A DNA stretch of 64,000 nt, taken from positions 18,931,117 through 18,995,116 of the forward strand of contig NC_079976.1 of assembly GCF_029852145.1 (NCBI RefSeq), given 5' to 3'. Positions 1-10,380 of the stretch are shown piece after piece (position 1 is the stretch's first letter; each line of letters opens with the position of its first letter). The translations under genes were made by a program, and so were the position numbers. The stretch is from Microplitis mediator. Its lineage: Eukaryota > Arthropoda > Insecta > Hymenoptera > Braconidae. The notes under the pieces were generated by a model. It did no database searches. It had not been told where the DNA came from and was given only the letters and a program-made list of their open reading frames with translations.

Positions 1-373
1 GAGCGCACTCAAGCCCAAAAGGCATGCAGGAATATTCCCAATGGCCATCAGGGGTAGAAAACGCAGTTTTCTCAGCATCCCTGGGATCCATTGGTACTTG
101 ATGGAAACCGCTTGCAAGATCAAACACGCTGAAATATTCCGCTCCACCGAGTTGATCTAGAATGTCAATTATGAGTGGTAAGGGATAAGCATCCCCGATG
201 GTTATCTTATTCAAATTTTGAAAATCGATAACCATTCTCCATTTTTTATTACCTTGTGCGTCAGATTTCTTAGGGACGATCCACAAGGGCGAATTATACG
301 GAGATTTTGATTTACGTATAATTCCTTGTTTGAGTAAATTATCGACTTGTTTCTTTATTTCTTCGCGATGTTT
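1..373 (-). CDS. Reverse transcriptase N-terminal part (partial)
   Basis: Translation of the minus strand just after the stop at 374-376 gives the fingers and palm start of a Gypsy RT. Visible motifs are a kQVDNLL/GIIRKSKSPY stretch, SPLWIVPKK, WRMVIDFQNLN, YPLPLI, FSVFDLASGFHQ (first catalytic Asp region) and KTAFSTPDGHWEY followed by MPFGL. The frame is the same as that of the protease ORF upstream, so the two were one pol frame. The YxDD box lies beyond the window edge. Confidence 0.85.
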
Positions 374-1645
374 CTAAGGGAAAACGGTATTGTTTGATTC
401 GGACTGGCGTATCACTTGTGGTTTCGATTTTACAAGTGAATTTTTTAGATCGTCCCGACGATCGCCAGGAAGGTGAAAAATATCATGATTTTTCTGTATG
501 AGTTTAAATATTTGTCTTTTTTCCATCCGAGTGAGATGAGTAGTTTGTATTTTATCAAAGATTAAGTGGATACGTTCTCGCTGAGAGAGAGAATTCGTTT
601 CAGGTGAAGACTCGGCAGTATCAGAGTATTCGTCAGATGGATCTAAGTGATCGAATTCAAATTTTTCAAGCATTTGGGGTTCTATCTCGATTTTCGCTGG
701 GTCAGATGTTGTGTTGATCACCATACACATCGCCTGGCCATCATCCACAGAAACAACGGCTTTACCCATTAAGAGTCCTTCTTTAAGAGGAATCTTACGG
801 AGATAGCCTTGTCCGATTTTTGGATTCAAGACAGGTACGGAGACAGACATTCGCATACGGGGTGGAATGACATACGAACGAGACGGCTGTACCCCTAGGC
901 TGAAGCATAGAGGTCGGGAAGGTCGCGAGAATAAATTCAGAGACTGGTGATGATATGAGATTTCTTCTTGCTCTTTTCTCAAAAAGTTGTTTCCCAAAAT
1001 GCCCACGTCATTGAAGGGTAAATTACCTTCACAAACGTGAAATCGAATTTTGGATCCCAAAACTTTCAGTTCGACAGAACCGATCGTCTCCACGGGATGC
1101 CCATTCAAACCACGGAGTAGCATCGTGTCACCACGATCCACTCTAATTTCAGGTTTAAGGGCTGAAGAATTTATCAAACAGACTTCCCCCCCTGTATCCA
1201 CGAGAAAGCATTGTAATTCTCCATGAAGGGAATTACACGAGTCAAAAATTTTTGGACCTGTCCCTAAGGACAGGATATAACCTCCGTCAAGGTCGTCTTC
1301 CATCGTGAAAGGGATAGGACGGGTAGGTCGATTTTTGAGGACCAACGTATTCCAATAAAAGGAAATGCCAGCTCGTTCTTTGATGAAAAATTCGTTTCCA
1401 AGGATACCCGGGTAACCTCCAGGTGATCTAGGTACAACCTGGAAACGAACATCTACTTCAAAGACGTTGAGCGTCACAGTTCCGATGATCGGCATACTGC
1501 TGGTCGCTATGCCGCCCACTTTACCTCCGTTTTCGGGGTAAAAGATGGTATCATTCCCCAGAGCGTCGATACAAAGGAGGTTCAGGTCAGACCCTGTATC
1601 CAATAAAACTTCACAACCACCCTGGGAGAGGTCTGGAGATTTCAT
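374..1645 (-). CDS. Pol N-terminus with tandemly duplicated retropepsin
   Basis: 423 residues. Two copies of an aspartic-protease domain lie head to tail. Copy 1 has DTGS at residues 16-19 and GILGN at 80-84; copy 2 has DTGG at 150-153 and GILGN at 215-219. The Asp-to-GILGN spacing is 64 and 65 residues. Each copy ends in similar text (FFIKERAGIS at 86-95 versus FLRKEQEEIS at 221-230) and a Pro/Arg-rich linker. Retroviral and Ty3 proteases normally carry one domain and act as homodimers, so this looks like a covalently linked pair. The remaining ~170 residues lead to RT. The frame ends at one TAG (374-376), after which RT continues in the same frame. The annotated Met directly follows an in-frame TGA, so how pol is expressed from gag is unclear. 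Confidence 0.8.
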   Translation of the reverse strand: MKSPDLSQGGCEVLLDTGSDLNLLCIDALGNDTIFYPENGGKVGGIATSSMPIIGTVTLNVFEVDVRFQVVPRSPGGYPGILGNEFFIKERAGISFYWNTLVLKNRPTRPIPFTMEDDLDGGYILSLGTGPKIFDSCNSLHGELQCFLVDTGGEVCLINSSALKPEIRVDRGDTMLLRGLNGHPVETIGSVELKVLGSKIRFHVCEGNLPFNDVGILGNNFLRKEQEEISYHHQSLNLFSRPSRPLCFSLGVQPSRSYVIPPRMRMSVSVPVLNPKIGQGYLRKIPLKEGLLMGKAVVSVDDGQAMCMVINTTSDPAKIEIEPQMLEKFEFDHLDPSDEYSDTAESSPETNSLSQRERIHLIFDKIQTTHLTRMEKRQIFKLIQKNHDIFHLPGDRRDDLKNSLVKSKPQVIRQSESNNTVFP

Positions 1646-1671
1646 TCAGACTCTCGGACCTTTACCGATTA

Positions 1672-2886
1672 CTAGTGCGAGGGCTTCGGGCGTTGAAGGA
1701 TATTGAATTCCTTCGCGGTCTGAGGCCTCTGCTGGACACTCGTGGATCGGCGAGGCTCGCGGGGCATACTCGCAGTCGCCTCGGCCTGTCGAGCGCCCAT
1801 TAAGTTTAAATGATCGTCGTTGTTTTTCCTTGGGGCGGATTTATTCGAATCGCGGTGAGGGCAGAACGGACAGTCGCAACATGGAGCGTTTAGTTTCAGG
1901 TGCTCCAGTTTTTCAGTGTCTATGTCATCGGGATCAAAGGTCACAGTCTTTTGTCTGGCTGGAACTTGCTTATCTGTACGTGAACGTGAAGGGCTTTTCT
2001 TGTACGTTCGTGGAGTCAAATCATCGTCCCGGTTCTGACTGCGTCCCCCTTTACTTGAGGTGTAAGCGTAAGTTAAGTAGTCTGCGGACTTTGCACTGTC
2101 GTCAGAGTCTACACTGTCTTCGTCGTCTGTGTCATATTTACTCTGTCTGTGGTTATTTTTAGAGTAACTAAATGTTCGCCCTCTAGTCTCTCTACGATCG
2201 TCGAAATCGTCATAATCCTGACGAGGTCTCTGATAGTCGTCTCTCGAGTAGCGTCTGTTATAGTCTCGGTCATAGTCTCGACGGTATTTATGAGGATTAC
2301 GTGAAAACTCGTTAGAATCGCGTTTCCGAGCAGGCCGCAAACATTCGCGAGTTCGCTCTTCTTTAATCGCCTTGTAAAGCTCTTCTAGCGTTCCGGGGTT
2401 TTTTAGACGCGCAAGACATTTTGGGAGGTCAGGCAAAGCGGAGTAAAGAAGGTCGAATGCAACCTTTTCTTGTTGCGACATGATGGCATCTCGATTCTCG
2501 GCTGGTAGTGCAGCTTCCAGGCCTTTGATAATTCTGCGTAACCTGAAATAAAAATCTTCGATGGTTTCCCCGTCCTTCGGGGACGCTGCAGCTAGACGTT
2601 TGTGCCAGATAAGGGCAGGATCGCCGTGACGAAACCTTTCGCCCAGAGCGTCGAGAAGTTCTTCAACGCTGTGAATCGGAGTATATTCAATGATGCTCTT
2701 AGCACGACCCGAAATTCTCTTTGCGATTTTTGCAACGAACATGTTATGGTGGTCTGGGAGGATGCATGGTAACCAGCTTCGTACGATTGCGTCAAATTCT
2801 CTGAAATCTTGTTCGCAATTTGGGCCTTCGATCTTTGGCCATATCGTACTGAGTTGGTGGGGTGTAAGCATCGTGCAAAGTAGCAT
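1672..2886 (-). CDS. Gag-like protein of the Gypsy element
   Basis: 404 residues, minus strand, just upstream of pol in element order. Residues ~20-175 resemble a Ty3-type capsid: WP start, FDAIVRSWLP, an RISGRAKSIIEY stretch and GERFRHGDPALIW, followed by a helix-rich region. A very charged middle (many RD, YRRDY and SR repeats, ~195-310) could bind RNA. There is no classical CCHC knuckle, but Cys/His clusters (CCDCPFC) occur near residue 340. It ends 26 bases before the protease frame begins, in a different frame, so pol would need frameshifting, reinitiation or a mutation-free ancestor with another arrangement. Confidence 0.75.
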   Translation of the reverse strand: MLLCTMLTPHQLSTIWPKIEGPNCEQDFREFDAIVRSWLPCILPDHHNMFVAKIAKRISGRAKSIIEYTPIHSVEELLDALGERFRHGDPALIWHKRLAAASPKDGETIEDFYFRLRRIIKGLEAALPAENRDAIMSQQEKVAFDLLYSALPDLPKCLARLKNPGTLEELYKAIKEERTRECLRPARKRDSNEFSRNPHKYRRDYDRDYNRRYSRDDYQRPRQDYDDFDDRRETRGRTFSYSKNNHRQSKYDTDDEDSVDSDDSAKSADYLTYAYTSSKGGRSQNRDDDLTPRTYKKSPSRSRTDKQVPARQKTVTFDPDDIDTEKLEHLKLNAPCCDCPFCPHRDSNKSAPRKNNDDHLNLMGARQAEATASMPREPRRSTSVQQRPQTAKEFNILQRPKPSH

Positions 2887-3004
2887 CCAGCCGGATGAGG
2901 GGTCTCTCGTTGTCGGGCATTTCTGCTTGTAAGCCGTGAGCTGGGGGAGGCGTTAGATTTCTTCGCCTCCGGTGTTGTCTACTACGAGTAATGGTGGTGA
3001 CCAC
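2792..3004 (-). CDS. Small ORF overlapping the gag start
   Basis: 70 codons, minus strand, overlapping the first ~95 bases of gag in another frame. The product is rich in Arg and Pro. It may be the real N-terminal extension of gag displaced by a frameshift, or a chance frame in the leader. No domain is recognisable. Confidence 0.3.
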   Translation of the reverse strand: MVTTITRSRQHRRRRNLTPPPAHGLQAEMPDNERPLIRLDATLHDAYTPPTQYDMAKDRRPKLRTRFQRI

Positions 3005-3440
3005 ACCCTAAGGTGATGGTGAAGCGACGATTTTATGAGTCGTTAAACTCGAAATGTAGATTGCTGACTTAGTCAGAAAGAGAGAGAAAGAGTTACTTTC
3101 CACAGCTCAAAGCTGGGACAATATAGTCGATGTTTGACTTTTCGCTGACTCTGCGGTTTGATCGCGAAGTCGCGGACTGTGAACTCAGGTGTTTCGCAAC
3201 TCGATTGAGGGGCAGAAAACGCTGAGTTCGCCATACGTGGAGTTGCTAACCGTTAAGGTGTGGCAAGTCCACGAAGACAGGGTGTGGCACTTTCAAAAAT
3301 GCCACGAAAATATAATTTTGAAATTTTTTTTTTTTTTTTAAATTTTGAAAATAGGAAAATTACCACAAATTTACCTTTAATCTCAAAACTGGTAGAAAAA
3401 TGATACCTGTGGCTCAAAAAGAAGGATTTTTAACTTCGAA

Positions 3441-3460
3441 AATCCCACCGCTGCCACCAG
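3441..3460 (-). promoter_or_regulatory. Primer-binding-site region
   Basis: On the minus strand a TGGTGGCAGCGGTGGGA stretch lies about ten bases inside the LTR border at 3470. A TGG-starting sequence complementary to a tRNA 3' end at this place is expected for Gypsy elements. I did not match it to a specific tRNA. Confidence 0.5.
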
Positions 3461-3469
3461 TGTTCTTTA

Positions 3470-4817
3470 TGTTATGTCCGCCGCTTAATTTTTAATTATT
3501 TATCCGGGATTTCTCCCTTTGGTAGCGATAGTAATTTTTGGACAAGCGGGTTGGAGGGTGCGGACAACAATAAAGAATACGAGGAAGAATTTATCTTCCT
3601 ATAATTTATTATTTATAGTGGATCTTTTCGAAAATTAAGAACCCAAACGTCTTCGAAGAGACTGGTGCTCTTGTTTAAGCCAAAGTATTTTATGATGATA
3701 GAAAAATAGTTCTTTCACCTACCTTTCGATGTCAATTCTTCTAGTGCGGCAGCTATTATCCCTCCAGAACTAAACAGCTCACTCGGCCTTCCTGCAAGGT
3801 TGGTAGAATGGGTGCGGCTGGGTTGATAGGATGATATCTTATGTACTACTTTCGAATGAAACCGCAAGGTTGAAGTGATGAATTTGATCTTTTATTAATT
3901 ATTTCAAATTACAACGTTTTTACTGAACGTCACTTGTTCACTCTAAGTTTTCACAACTTTATATTTAATTTATATTATAGGATTATTTATCCTTAACAGA
4001 TATTTTTATAAGATTTTAATATAAATATTATGCGTCCTTTTTCACACCCGAAAAGTGGTTTTATGCGCAAATTAACTCGGCACGAGATGGAATCGCAAAT
4101 TCACGTGATTTGCGTCACTGGTTTGATCGTACCGGATGGTTTTTATAAATCCGACAAATATTGTACTAGACGAACGATTACTACAGTTGCGTCAGATCGA
4201 ATTTTAGATCAATATTTGAGGCTTTTTAATACAAAATTTAAATCCCTTACTGACTTTTCGACGCCTAGGGCGGATTCCTGCAGTAAGGTTAATAGAATTT
4301 AGCAATCTTTGACTATTTCTTATTGACTTTTCGACGCAGATGCGGATTCCTGCAATAAGAATTAGCCTAGATTATTTAAGAAGTGCCCTATTGACTTTTC
4401 AACGCAGATGCGGATACCTGCAATAGGGTTTAAGTTAAAAATTATTAAAAATCCTCTTATTGACTTTTCAACGCCTAGGGCGGATTCCTGCAATAAGAGT
4501 ATACGAAATTTCGACGTTCGAATATTCGCGGACCGTAAGTTTTATGAACCGACTAGCCCTGAGCTATGGGTGCTCAGGCTTTTTATAAACTTTGGTTGGT
4601 GATTTGATGGGGAATTTATAATCATTGTCATTGGTGGAAGTGACGACAGTTTATTATTTATTTGTTAAACTTATTCCAGGTGTCTTCCCACTATTCTTTG
4701 CCGCATAAAAAGGTGAAAAAGCTGACGCTGCGTTTTGGCGCGCTTTTCAAAGAGGAGCTCAGAAATAATTATTTTAAATAATTATTAACATAAAAAAAAA
4801 ATTATTTGGACATAACA
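3470..4817 (-). repeat. LTR of the Gypsy element (1,348 bp)
   Basis: The borders are the 10-bp inverted ends TGTTATGTCC (3470-3479) and GGACATAACA (4808-4817), in the usual TG..CA form. The inner border abuts the primer-binding region. The LTR contains four imperfect hairpin repeats (4245-4499) and several short open frames that I regard as chance. The second LTR is outside the window. Confidence 0.75.
4245..4499. repeat. Four co-varying hairpin repeats inside the LTR
   Basis: Units at 4245-4288, 4317-4361, 4386-4428 and 4454-4499. Each has a perfect outer stem of 8-9 bp around a ~27-nt segment containing GACTTTTC(G/A)ACGC. The outer stems differ but always stay paired: CCTTACTG/CAGTAAGG, TTCTTATTG/CAATAAGAA, CCCTATTG/CAATAGGG, CTCTTATTG/CAATAAGAG. 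An inner stem also co-varies: CGCC/GGCG in units 1 and 4, CGCA/TGCG in units 2 and 3. Paired changes in both stems imply selection on the folded form in RNA or single-stranded DNA. Confidence 0.85.
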
Positions 4818-5453
4818 ATCATATCTAAGTATTTTTTCCCGGGTAAGTATAATTGTCACACATTTTAATACATATAAATGTATTGAGATTTTTATCTTCA
4901 AAATCATGAATAAAAAATTAAAACTTTTTTTTCAAGTAACACAAATTGCCATGTAGAAACAGTTATAAACATTTAAAATATATTTTTTAATAAAAAAAAA
5001 TAAAAAAAAGTGAAGTTATTATTAATTCGATTCATAAATCGTTATCTATTAATAATTACATTCGTTAATCCTTAATATTCTATCTAGAAAAAAATTTTTT
5101 AAATCTAGAAAATAATCTTTGATTAATATTTTTTTTTAATGAAAACATTATAAGTTAAAGAATATTTTGAGTTTTTTTTAAATTTTTTTTTTCAAATTAT
5201 TTCTAAATAATGTAACTTAACCTTTTTAAGTAACATAAACTTTCATGCAATAATTTTTATATTTATATCAGACTTTTATCTTGTTTGCAAATGACTTATA
5301 AAAATAATATCAATTTTGTCTTTTTATTCAGTAGACCTAATACTTTTTAATTTAAAAATCCATCAGTTCATACATAACGTAAAAAGTATTGAATAAATAC
5401 TTCAGAAGTGTTAACATTTAGTGAATAATTAAATTAATAAGTACACTGAATAC
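4818..5453. other. AT-rich spacer, nothing recognisable
   Basis: Very AT-rich sequence with A and T homopolymers. No open frame, RNA gene or clear repeat was seen. Confidence 0.6.
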
Positions 5454-6240
5454 TTACTCTGACTTAGACGATGTAGGTAATACCTTTGTCAACAGTTTAG
5501 TGCCTTTCACCACCTTCACAAATGGCATTTGAGCGTCATCTACGAGTTTAATGTTATCTGGATGTCTTACTAAAATATGCAAGGGATATGCAAATGATTG
5601 AAGAAGACCCGTAACTTCAATGTGACTGCACTTCACAAATTCTAAACTTTCAACCACTCCTGGCAGCCTAATTTCAAGCCTATAATATAACTGTCGTTTC
5701 GTCCTTCTTTCGTTTTCAATAACCCTATTTCTGATTTTAAATATCCTTGGACGCGAACATCTTGAGATGATAAAAATCGGAGATCTTAAAAAGTTGATAA
5801 TGGTAGAACATTTTCCTCAACTTCACTTTTCTTTTTTTCTTCCTTAGTTTCTCGACGTCCAATAACATTAATTTTGGTATTGGATTGAACTATAAGTTTA
5901 AAATCCTCAGAACCACTATTATATTTGCCTCTTTAACTTGGCTTTACATAAGCTCCATCAATATGCAAAATATTATTGACAGAGATTTTGGGCTCAATCA
6001 CGCGCGCTTCATTCTTCCAGGATATCAGCTGTAATTTTTCACCATTATCATTAGCGAGAAAGACTTTGAAAATCATCAATTTATTTGCTCCCACTACTTT
6101 AGGGCCATCAATACCCTCAACGAATGCAATTAATTCGCTGAAAAACAAAAAAAAAGATACTTCTATTTAATAATAAATGCCGATTTTAACATGTTAAGAA
6201 TTAATTAATTAATGTATAACTTACCATGTTGAGCCATACG
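5454..6240 (-). pseudogene. RPA-like OB-fold protein remnant
   Basis: A 71-codon frame (6148-5933) reads through the pattern vFLANDNGEKLQLISW..., ISVNNILHIDGAYVKP, and after one stop continues with YNSGSEDFKLIVQSNTKI. That is the strand and loop pattern of the OB folds in the large subunit of replication protein A, which bind single-stranded DNA. Further down the strand (5657-5454) another 67-codon frame may be the next domain. Stops and shifts separate the pieces, so this is a decayed gene. RPA-like genes travel on some transposons (Helitrons), but no helicase or Rep motif is present here. Confidence 0.4.
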
Positions 6241-6548
6241 CAGTTAACCCCTCATCATTATTGCGTTCAAGCGTAGATTGTTCTCCGCAATTTTATCCGA
6301 TTCTGACACTGAAAGTTCATAAAAAACAATTACTGGTATGAATGTATCTAATATATATGAATAAGAACAGCAGAATTACAAAATTTTATATGATATGTTA
6401 ATAAAAAAAAATGTGAATCAAAGAAAAACAATAATTAATATTTGTTAAAAATAGTGTATTCATAAAAATTATACTTACTTGTTATAATAACGCGTGAAAT
6501 CCTGCTAGAGTTTAAAAGATGAAATATAATTTATAATTTTTAAGGGGT

Positions 6549-8896
6549 AAGGGGTAGTCAGGATTTTCAAAAAATCGATTTTTTTTCCATTTTCGTTAAG
6601 TGTAATATCTTAAAAATATTCTCTGAAAATTTGAAGTTGATCCGATAATTATTTTTCGAGTTATTCGACAAATAACAAAAAGCGCTCGGGCACTCCAAAA
6701 CGCTCGGGAGCAGGTAGCTAGCGGCAGCGGCAAGCAACCGGTTTCTCGGGTTTTATTGTCATCCATGAACTAAATTTTGATGTATGTAGTAGTACCTAAA
6801 TTTATAAATACCCTACTATATATATTTACAATTTCTAGGTAGTATAAGTACTACAAATTTTTTGTTTTTCGCCACGTTACTAGTATGCCTGTAGCAGTTG
6901 CGGAGAGCAGTCGATAGTTGTGCGTTATTAAAATAAATTATTTTTGAAGTTATTTATTATGGGACGTGATACGAAAAAAGTTTCGAGAGAAGTTCGGAGA
7001 TCTGAAAATGTCCGTAAGTCGTATTCAAAGAAACGAAAAAATGTATTTAACCCAAAAACGGCGGAACGTGATGAAAGTGTTCGGAGTACATCGTTTAAAA
7101 AACTGAAAACGATGTACCCGAAAGTTGCACTACTGAATTTCGAATAATTAATTTTATTACAGTATTCACTGCCATTTCTGCTCTTGTGAAATGTAAAAAA
7201 TGTGATGGAAACATTGCATTTCAAACAGCTAGTACACGTGGGCTGGGATTTAAAATTGTAGTTTCTTGTAATAACTGTGACAATGAATATATTCCTTCGT
7301 GCTCTTTCATTGGGCATTCCTATGAAATAAATAGACGCTTCATTTTTGTGATGAGAATACTAGGGATAGGATACGAAGGTTTGTGCAAGTTTTGTGGTCT
7401 GATGGACATGCCGTCATTTTAGATAAAACTACGCATACAATATTATTGAAGCACATTTTAGATTGTGGTAAAACCGTTGCAGAAGCCTTGATGAAAAAAG
7501 CTGTGAATGAAAAAAAAGAAGCAAGTAGTAAAAATGAAAATAAGAATGATTTGACTGTATCGGGAGATGGAACCTGGCAGAAAAGGGAATTTACATCGTC
7601 ATTTGGAGTTTCTTCTATAATTGGCTATTTTACTGGAAAGATTCTTGATATAAACATTAAAAGTGTTTATTGTAAGCTATGTGAGTATTGGAAAAATAAA
7701 AGAAATACGGTTGAGTTCGAGGAATGGTATGATTCGCATGAAAATGAGTGTAGTGCTAATCACAAGGGGTCTTCTGGGAAAATGGAGGTGGATGCGATGA
7801 TTGAAATGTTTCAGCAGTCTGAAACAAAATATGGAGTTAAATATATCAACTACATTGGCGATGGTGATTCGAAAACCTATTCTGGAATTATAAAAGCAGA
7901 TCCTCACAAAAATACAACCGTAAATAAAAAGGAATGTATAGGCCATGTTCGAAAGCGGATGGGGACTCGACTGCGTACTCTGAAATCTAAACAAAAAGGT
8001 CTTGGTGGTAGAGGCAAGCTTACAGGAAAAGTTATAGACAAATTAACTGTGTACTATGGTTTATCTATACGTCGTCATTGCGATTCTATGGAAGATATGA
8101 AATCTGCTATTATGGCAACTTTTCGCCACTACGGTTCGACTGATGAAAATCCGAATCATGATATGTGTCCAAAAGGCGAAGATTCTTGGTGCTCTTATCA
8201 GCGCGCTGAAGCACGTGGAGAGCTTGATACTTATACTCATGATTATTCTCCCTTACCTCCTGATGTTTTAACAGCTGTTAAACCGATTCACGACGATCTC
8301 AGTAATGATAATTTACTTTCAAGATGTGTAGATGGATTCAATCAGAATAATAATGAGAGCTTCAACCAACTAGTGTGGAAAATATCCCCAAAAACCGTGA
8401 ATAGTAGTTATACTATCGTACAAATTGCTGCATACATAGCTACTTGTATATTTAATGAAGGTATACCCTCATTATTAATGATTATGAATACCCTAGGACT
8501 TGATTGTGGGTCTAATTCCCATTGGTATGCTGAAAAAAAGGATGCTGCACGTGTGAAAGTGGCAGATCAGCGTGCCAACGAAAACACTCGGGAAGGCAGA
8601 ATGCTTCGTAGGCAACACCAAATTGACGTTTTGGAAACTTCCACAATGGCTGAAGATCTTGTAACGGGTATAATTGGGAATTTATTATAAATATATAACA
8701 GAGTAATTAATTAGATGATTAGTGTCAGAGAAGACGTCGAGTCAGTTTTGTATGTCACCAGAAACTCAGAAGTGAGACGAAACAGAAATAGGTATTGAAG
8801 AAAATTAGTGATTAAAAGTATGATCGATTTAATCAACAAAAGAAGTAATTGTTAATTACTAAAATTTTGAATGTATAAATTATTCAACTACCCCTT
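6549..8896 (+). mobile_element. Mutator-like DNA transposon (borders tentative)
   Basis: The transposase described below is flanked by a short inverted match AAGGGGTAGT (6549-6558) and ACTACCCCTT (8887-8896). Ten bases are too few to prove termini. The left side also carries a GGGGTAAGGGGTAG run typical of an element end. Confidence 0.4.
6959..8690 (+). pseudogene. Mutator-like (DDE) transposase, frameshifted
   Basis: Three consecutive frames together give one protein. The N-terminus (ATG 6959) is basic. A middle part from 7150 has Cys pairs (CKKCDG, CNNCDNEY, CKFCGLMDMP). The long C-terminal part (7421-8690) contains VSGDGTWQKR, YIGDGDSKTY and NQNNNESFNQLVW, which fit the DDE triad of the insect Mutator-like transposase family (catalytic Asp, Asp, Glu), plus Cys/His text (CKLCEYW, HENECSANHKG). 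Frame changes near 7140 and 7421 are the only lesions, so it died recently or the changes are sequencing errors. It would have cut and pasted the element. Confidence 0.7.
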
Positions 8897-9160
8897 TTCG
8901 CTCGGTTTAGCTCGCCGGAGTTCAGGGTTCAAAAAGGGGTTTTTAATTTATAAACAGTTTTAATTAATCAATCAACAAAACTTTACTTAACAAAAGAAAA
9001 GAACTTCTTTTCCAAAAGAAAGAAAAAAAACACAGATTTAGACAAAAAAGTAAACTAGGATTTATTTTAAATAATTACAATGGCTTCCAGCCTTTTTCTA
9101 CTACCTCTTACAATAATTAATATTGATAATTAAACGCGGTTTTGATATTCTATAATCACA
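8700..9160. other. Noncoding spacer
   Basis: AT-rich. From 8900 there is a short GC-richer patch ending in AAAAAGGGG that may be the end of the Mutator-like element. No gene was seen. Confidence 0.5.
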
Positions 9161-9164
9161 GTTT

Positions 9165-9260
9165 GTTGTTAATTAGACAACTTATCACGGCTTATTGTTT
9201 ATTTAACAATTTACACGGTTTATTGCTATTTAAGCAATTTATTCACGGCTTACACGGTCA
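9165..9260. repeat. Tandem CACGG-spaced hairpins
   Basis: Three small hairpins: GTTGT/ACAAC (9165-9181), ATTGTT/AACAAT (9194-9210) and ATTGCT/AGCAAT (9222-9238). The spacers contain CACGG. The last two differ by a T-to-C change in one arm matched by A-to-G in the other. Confidence 0.6.
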
Positions 9261-10380
9261 CGTAATATATAAGCACACACATACAGAAGAGTTCGCGGTC
9301 TACAACGCGGTATTACCCCTCCCGGGTGCTTCAGGGGAGTCTGGTCGACTACCCCGTCGGCCCTATACGAAGTCCCGTCCCAGAGGGTAAGCGGATGGTC
9401 TCCGTCTAACCCCCACCTACGCGGTTAGTTTCACCTACCGTACCTCAGCAGAAGGCCTTAGAACTCGGACACCAAATCTCCACGAGAATAAAAATTTTGT
9501 TTACCTTGATCCGGTCGGACGTGGGGTGGAGAAGTTCCAGTTGTTGTCCAGGAAATGGTCTTCCTCTAGAAAACGTCTCGGGAGACTAAGTTGCCTCTAC
9601 GGGCTGAAATGCGCGGTTTTATCATTATATCTATCCGCTGTAACTGTGGACGGGAATAAATTCCATCGCCCTCTGTTGTTGACATCGAGAGTATATTGTT
9701 TGTGAACTTTTTCTAAGTCCAGAGTTACAAAGTCAAAGGAAATCGAGAGAAATTAATTTTATCAAATGTAAAAACGAATTTAAAGAAAAAGAACTCGCTT
9801 AAAATATTAAGTAAATACTAACTACCGAGAACTTAGCCGTGCGAGCGACGGTAATCCGGGCGGACGGATAGAAAATGAAAGAATGAACGATTGAAATATT
9901 AGAGTTTATTTTAATTTCAACTAATATTTCACGTATTTCAGTTTATTTTATAATTCTTTCAATCTCTTGAATCTTTTAAACGATTCATTTAAAATCTCTA
10001 TAAGCGTTTTTATTTTATTTCCTTTGATTTTGACTGCTCAGGACTTAGAATAATTTTCGCTCGGGCGCGCATTTACATACTTATACAGTTCATCGATATA
10101 ATTTTATATCTCGCTATATTCATTCAACTTAAACTTTAAAAACACAGCCATATAAGTATAAATAATAATAATTACTCATTGCTGAAGGAAAATAATAATG
10201 TTTATAATAAAATAAACCCAATAGCGTATAACAAGTAATACAAAAAATTAGTCGTAAACAAAGTATAAGTCATATTATAAGAAATAATAGAAATATAAAT
10301 AAGAAATAGTTCTTAAGTCAGTAGATATAAGAGTAGAAATAAGTACATAGTAGATTAGTAATTAGTTGTTTAAACAAACA
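9261..10380. other. GC-richer island, probable LTR-like sequence
   Basis: 9280-9690 is clearly more GC-rich than its surroundings (CCCGGGTGCTTCAGGGGA and similar stretches). It has no convincing open frame and looks like control sequence of a retroelement. No TG..CA border pair was found. 9690-10380 is AT-rich and empty. Confidence 0.3.

Larger units (their letters stand above)
1..4817 (-). mobile_element. Ty3/Gypsy LTR retrotransposon, 5' half
   Basis: Read on the minus strand the order is LTR (4817-3470), primer-binding region, leader, gag, protease and the start of reverse transcriptase, which runs off the window at base 1. This is the standard Ty3/Gypsy gene order. The element is unusually well preserved here: gag and protease are long open frames, and the only obvious lesion is one stop codon between protease and RT. 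Because the 3' half and second LTR are outside the window, target-site duplications cannot be checked. Confidence 0.85.

Noticed and set aside
1264..1452. Small minus-strand ORF of 62 codons
   Set aside because: Shadow of the protease frame in another phase.
4030..4602. Small plus-strand ORFs of 64 and 90 codons
   Set aside because: They lie inside the LTR and over its hairpins, and have no protein-like pattern.
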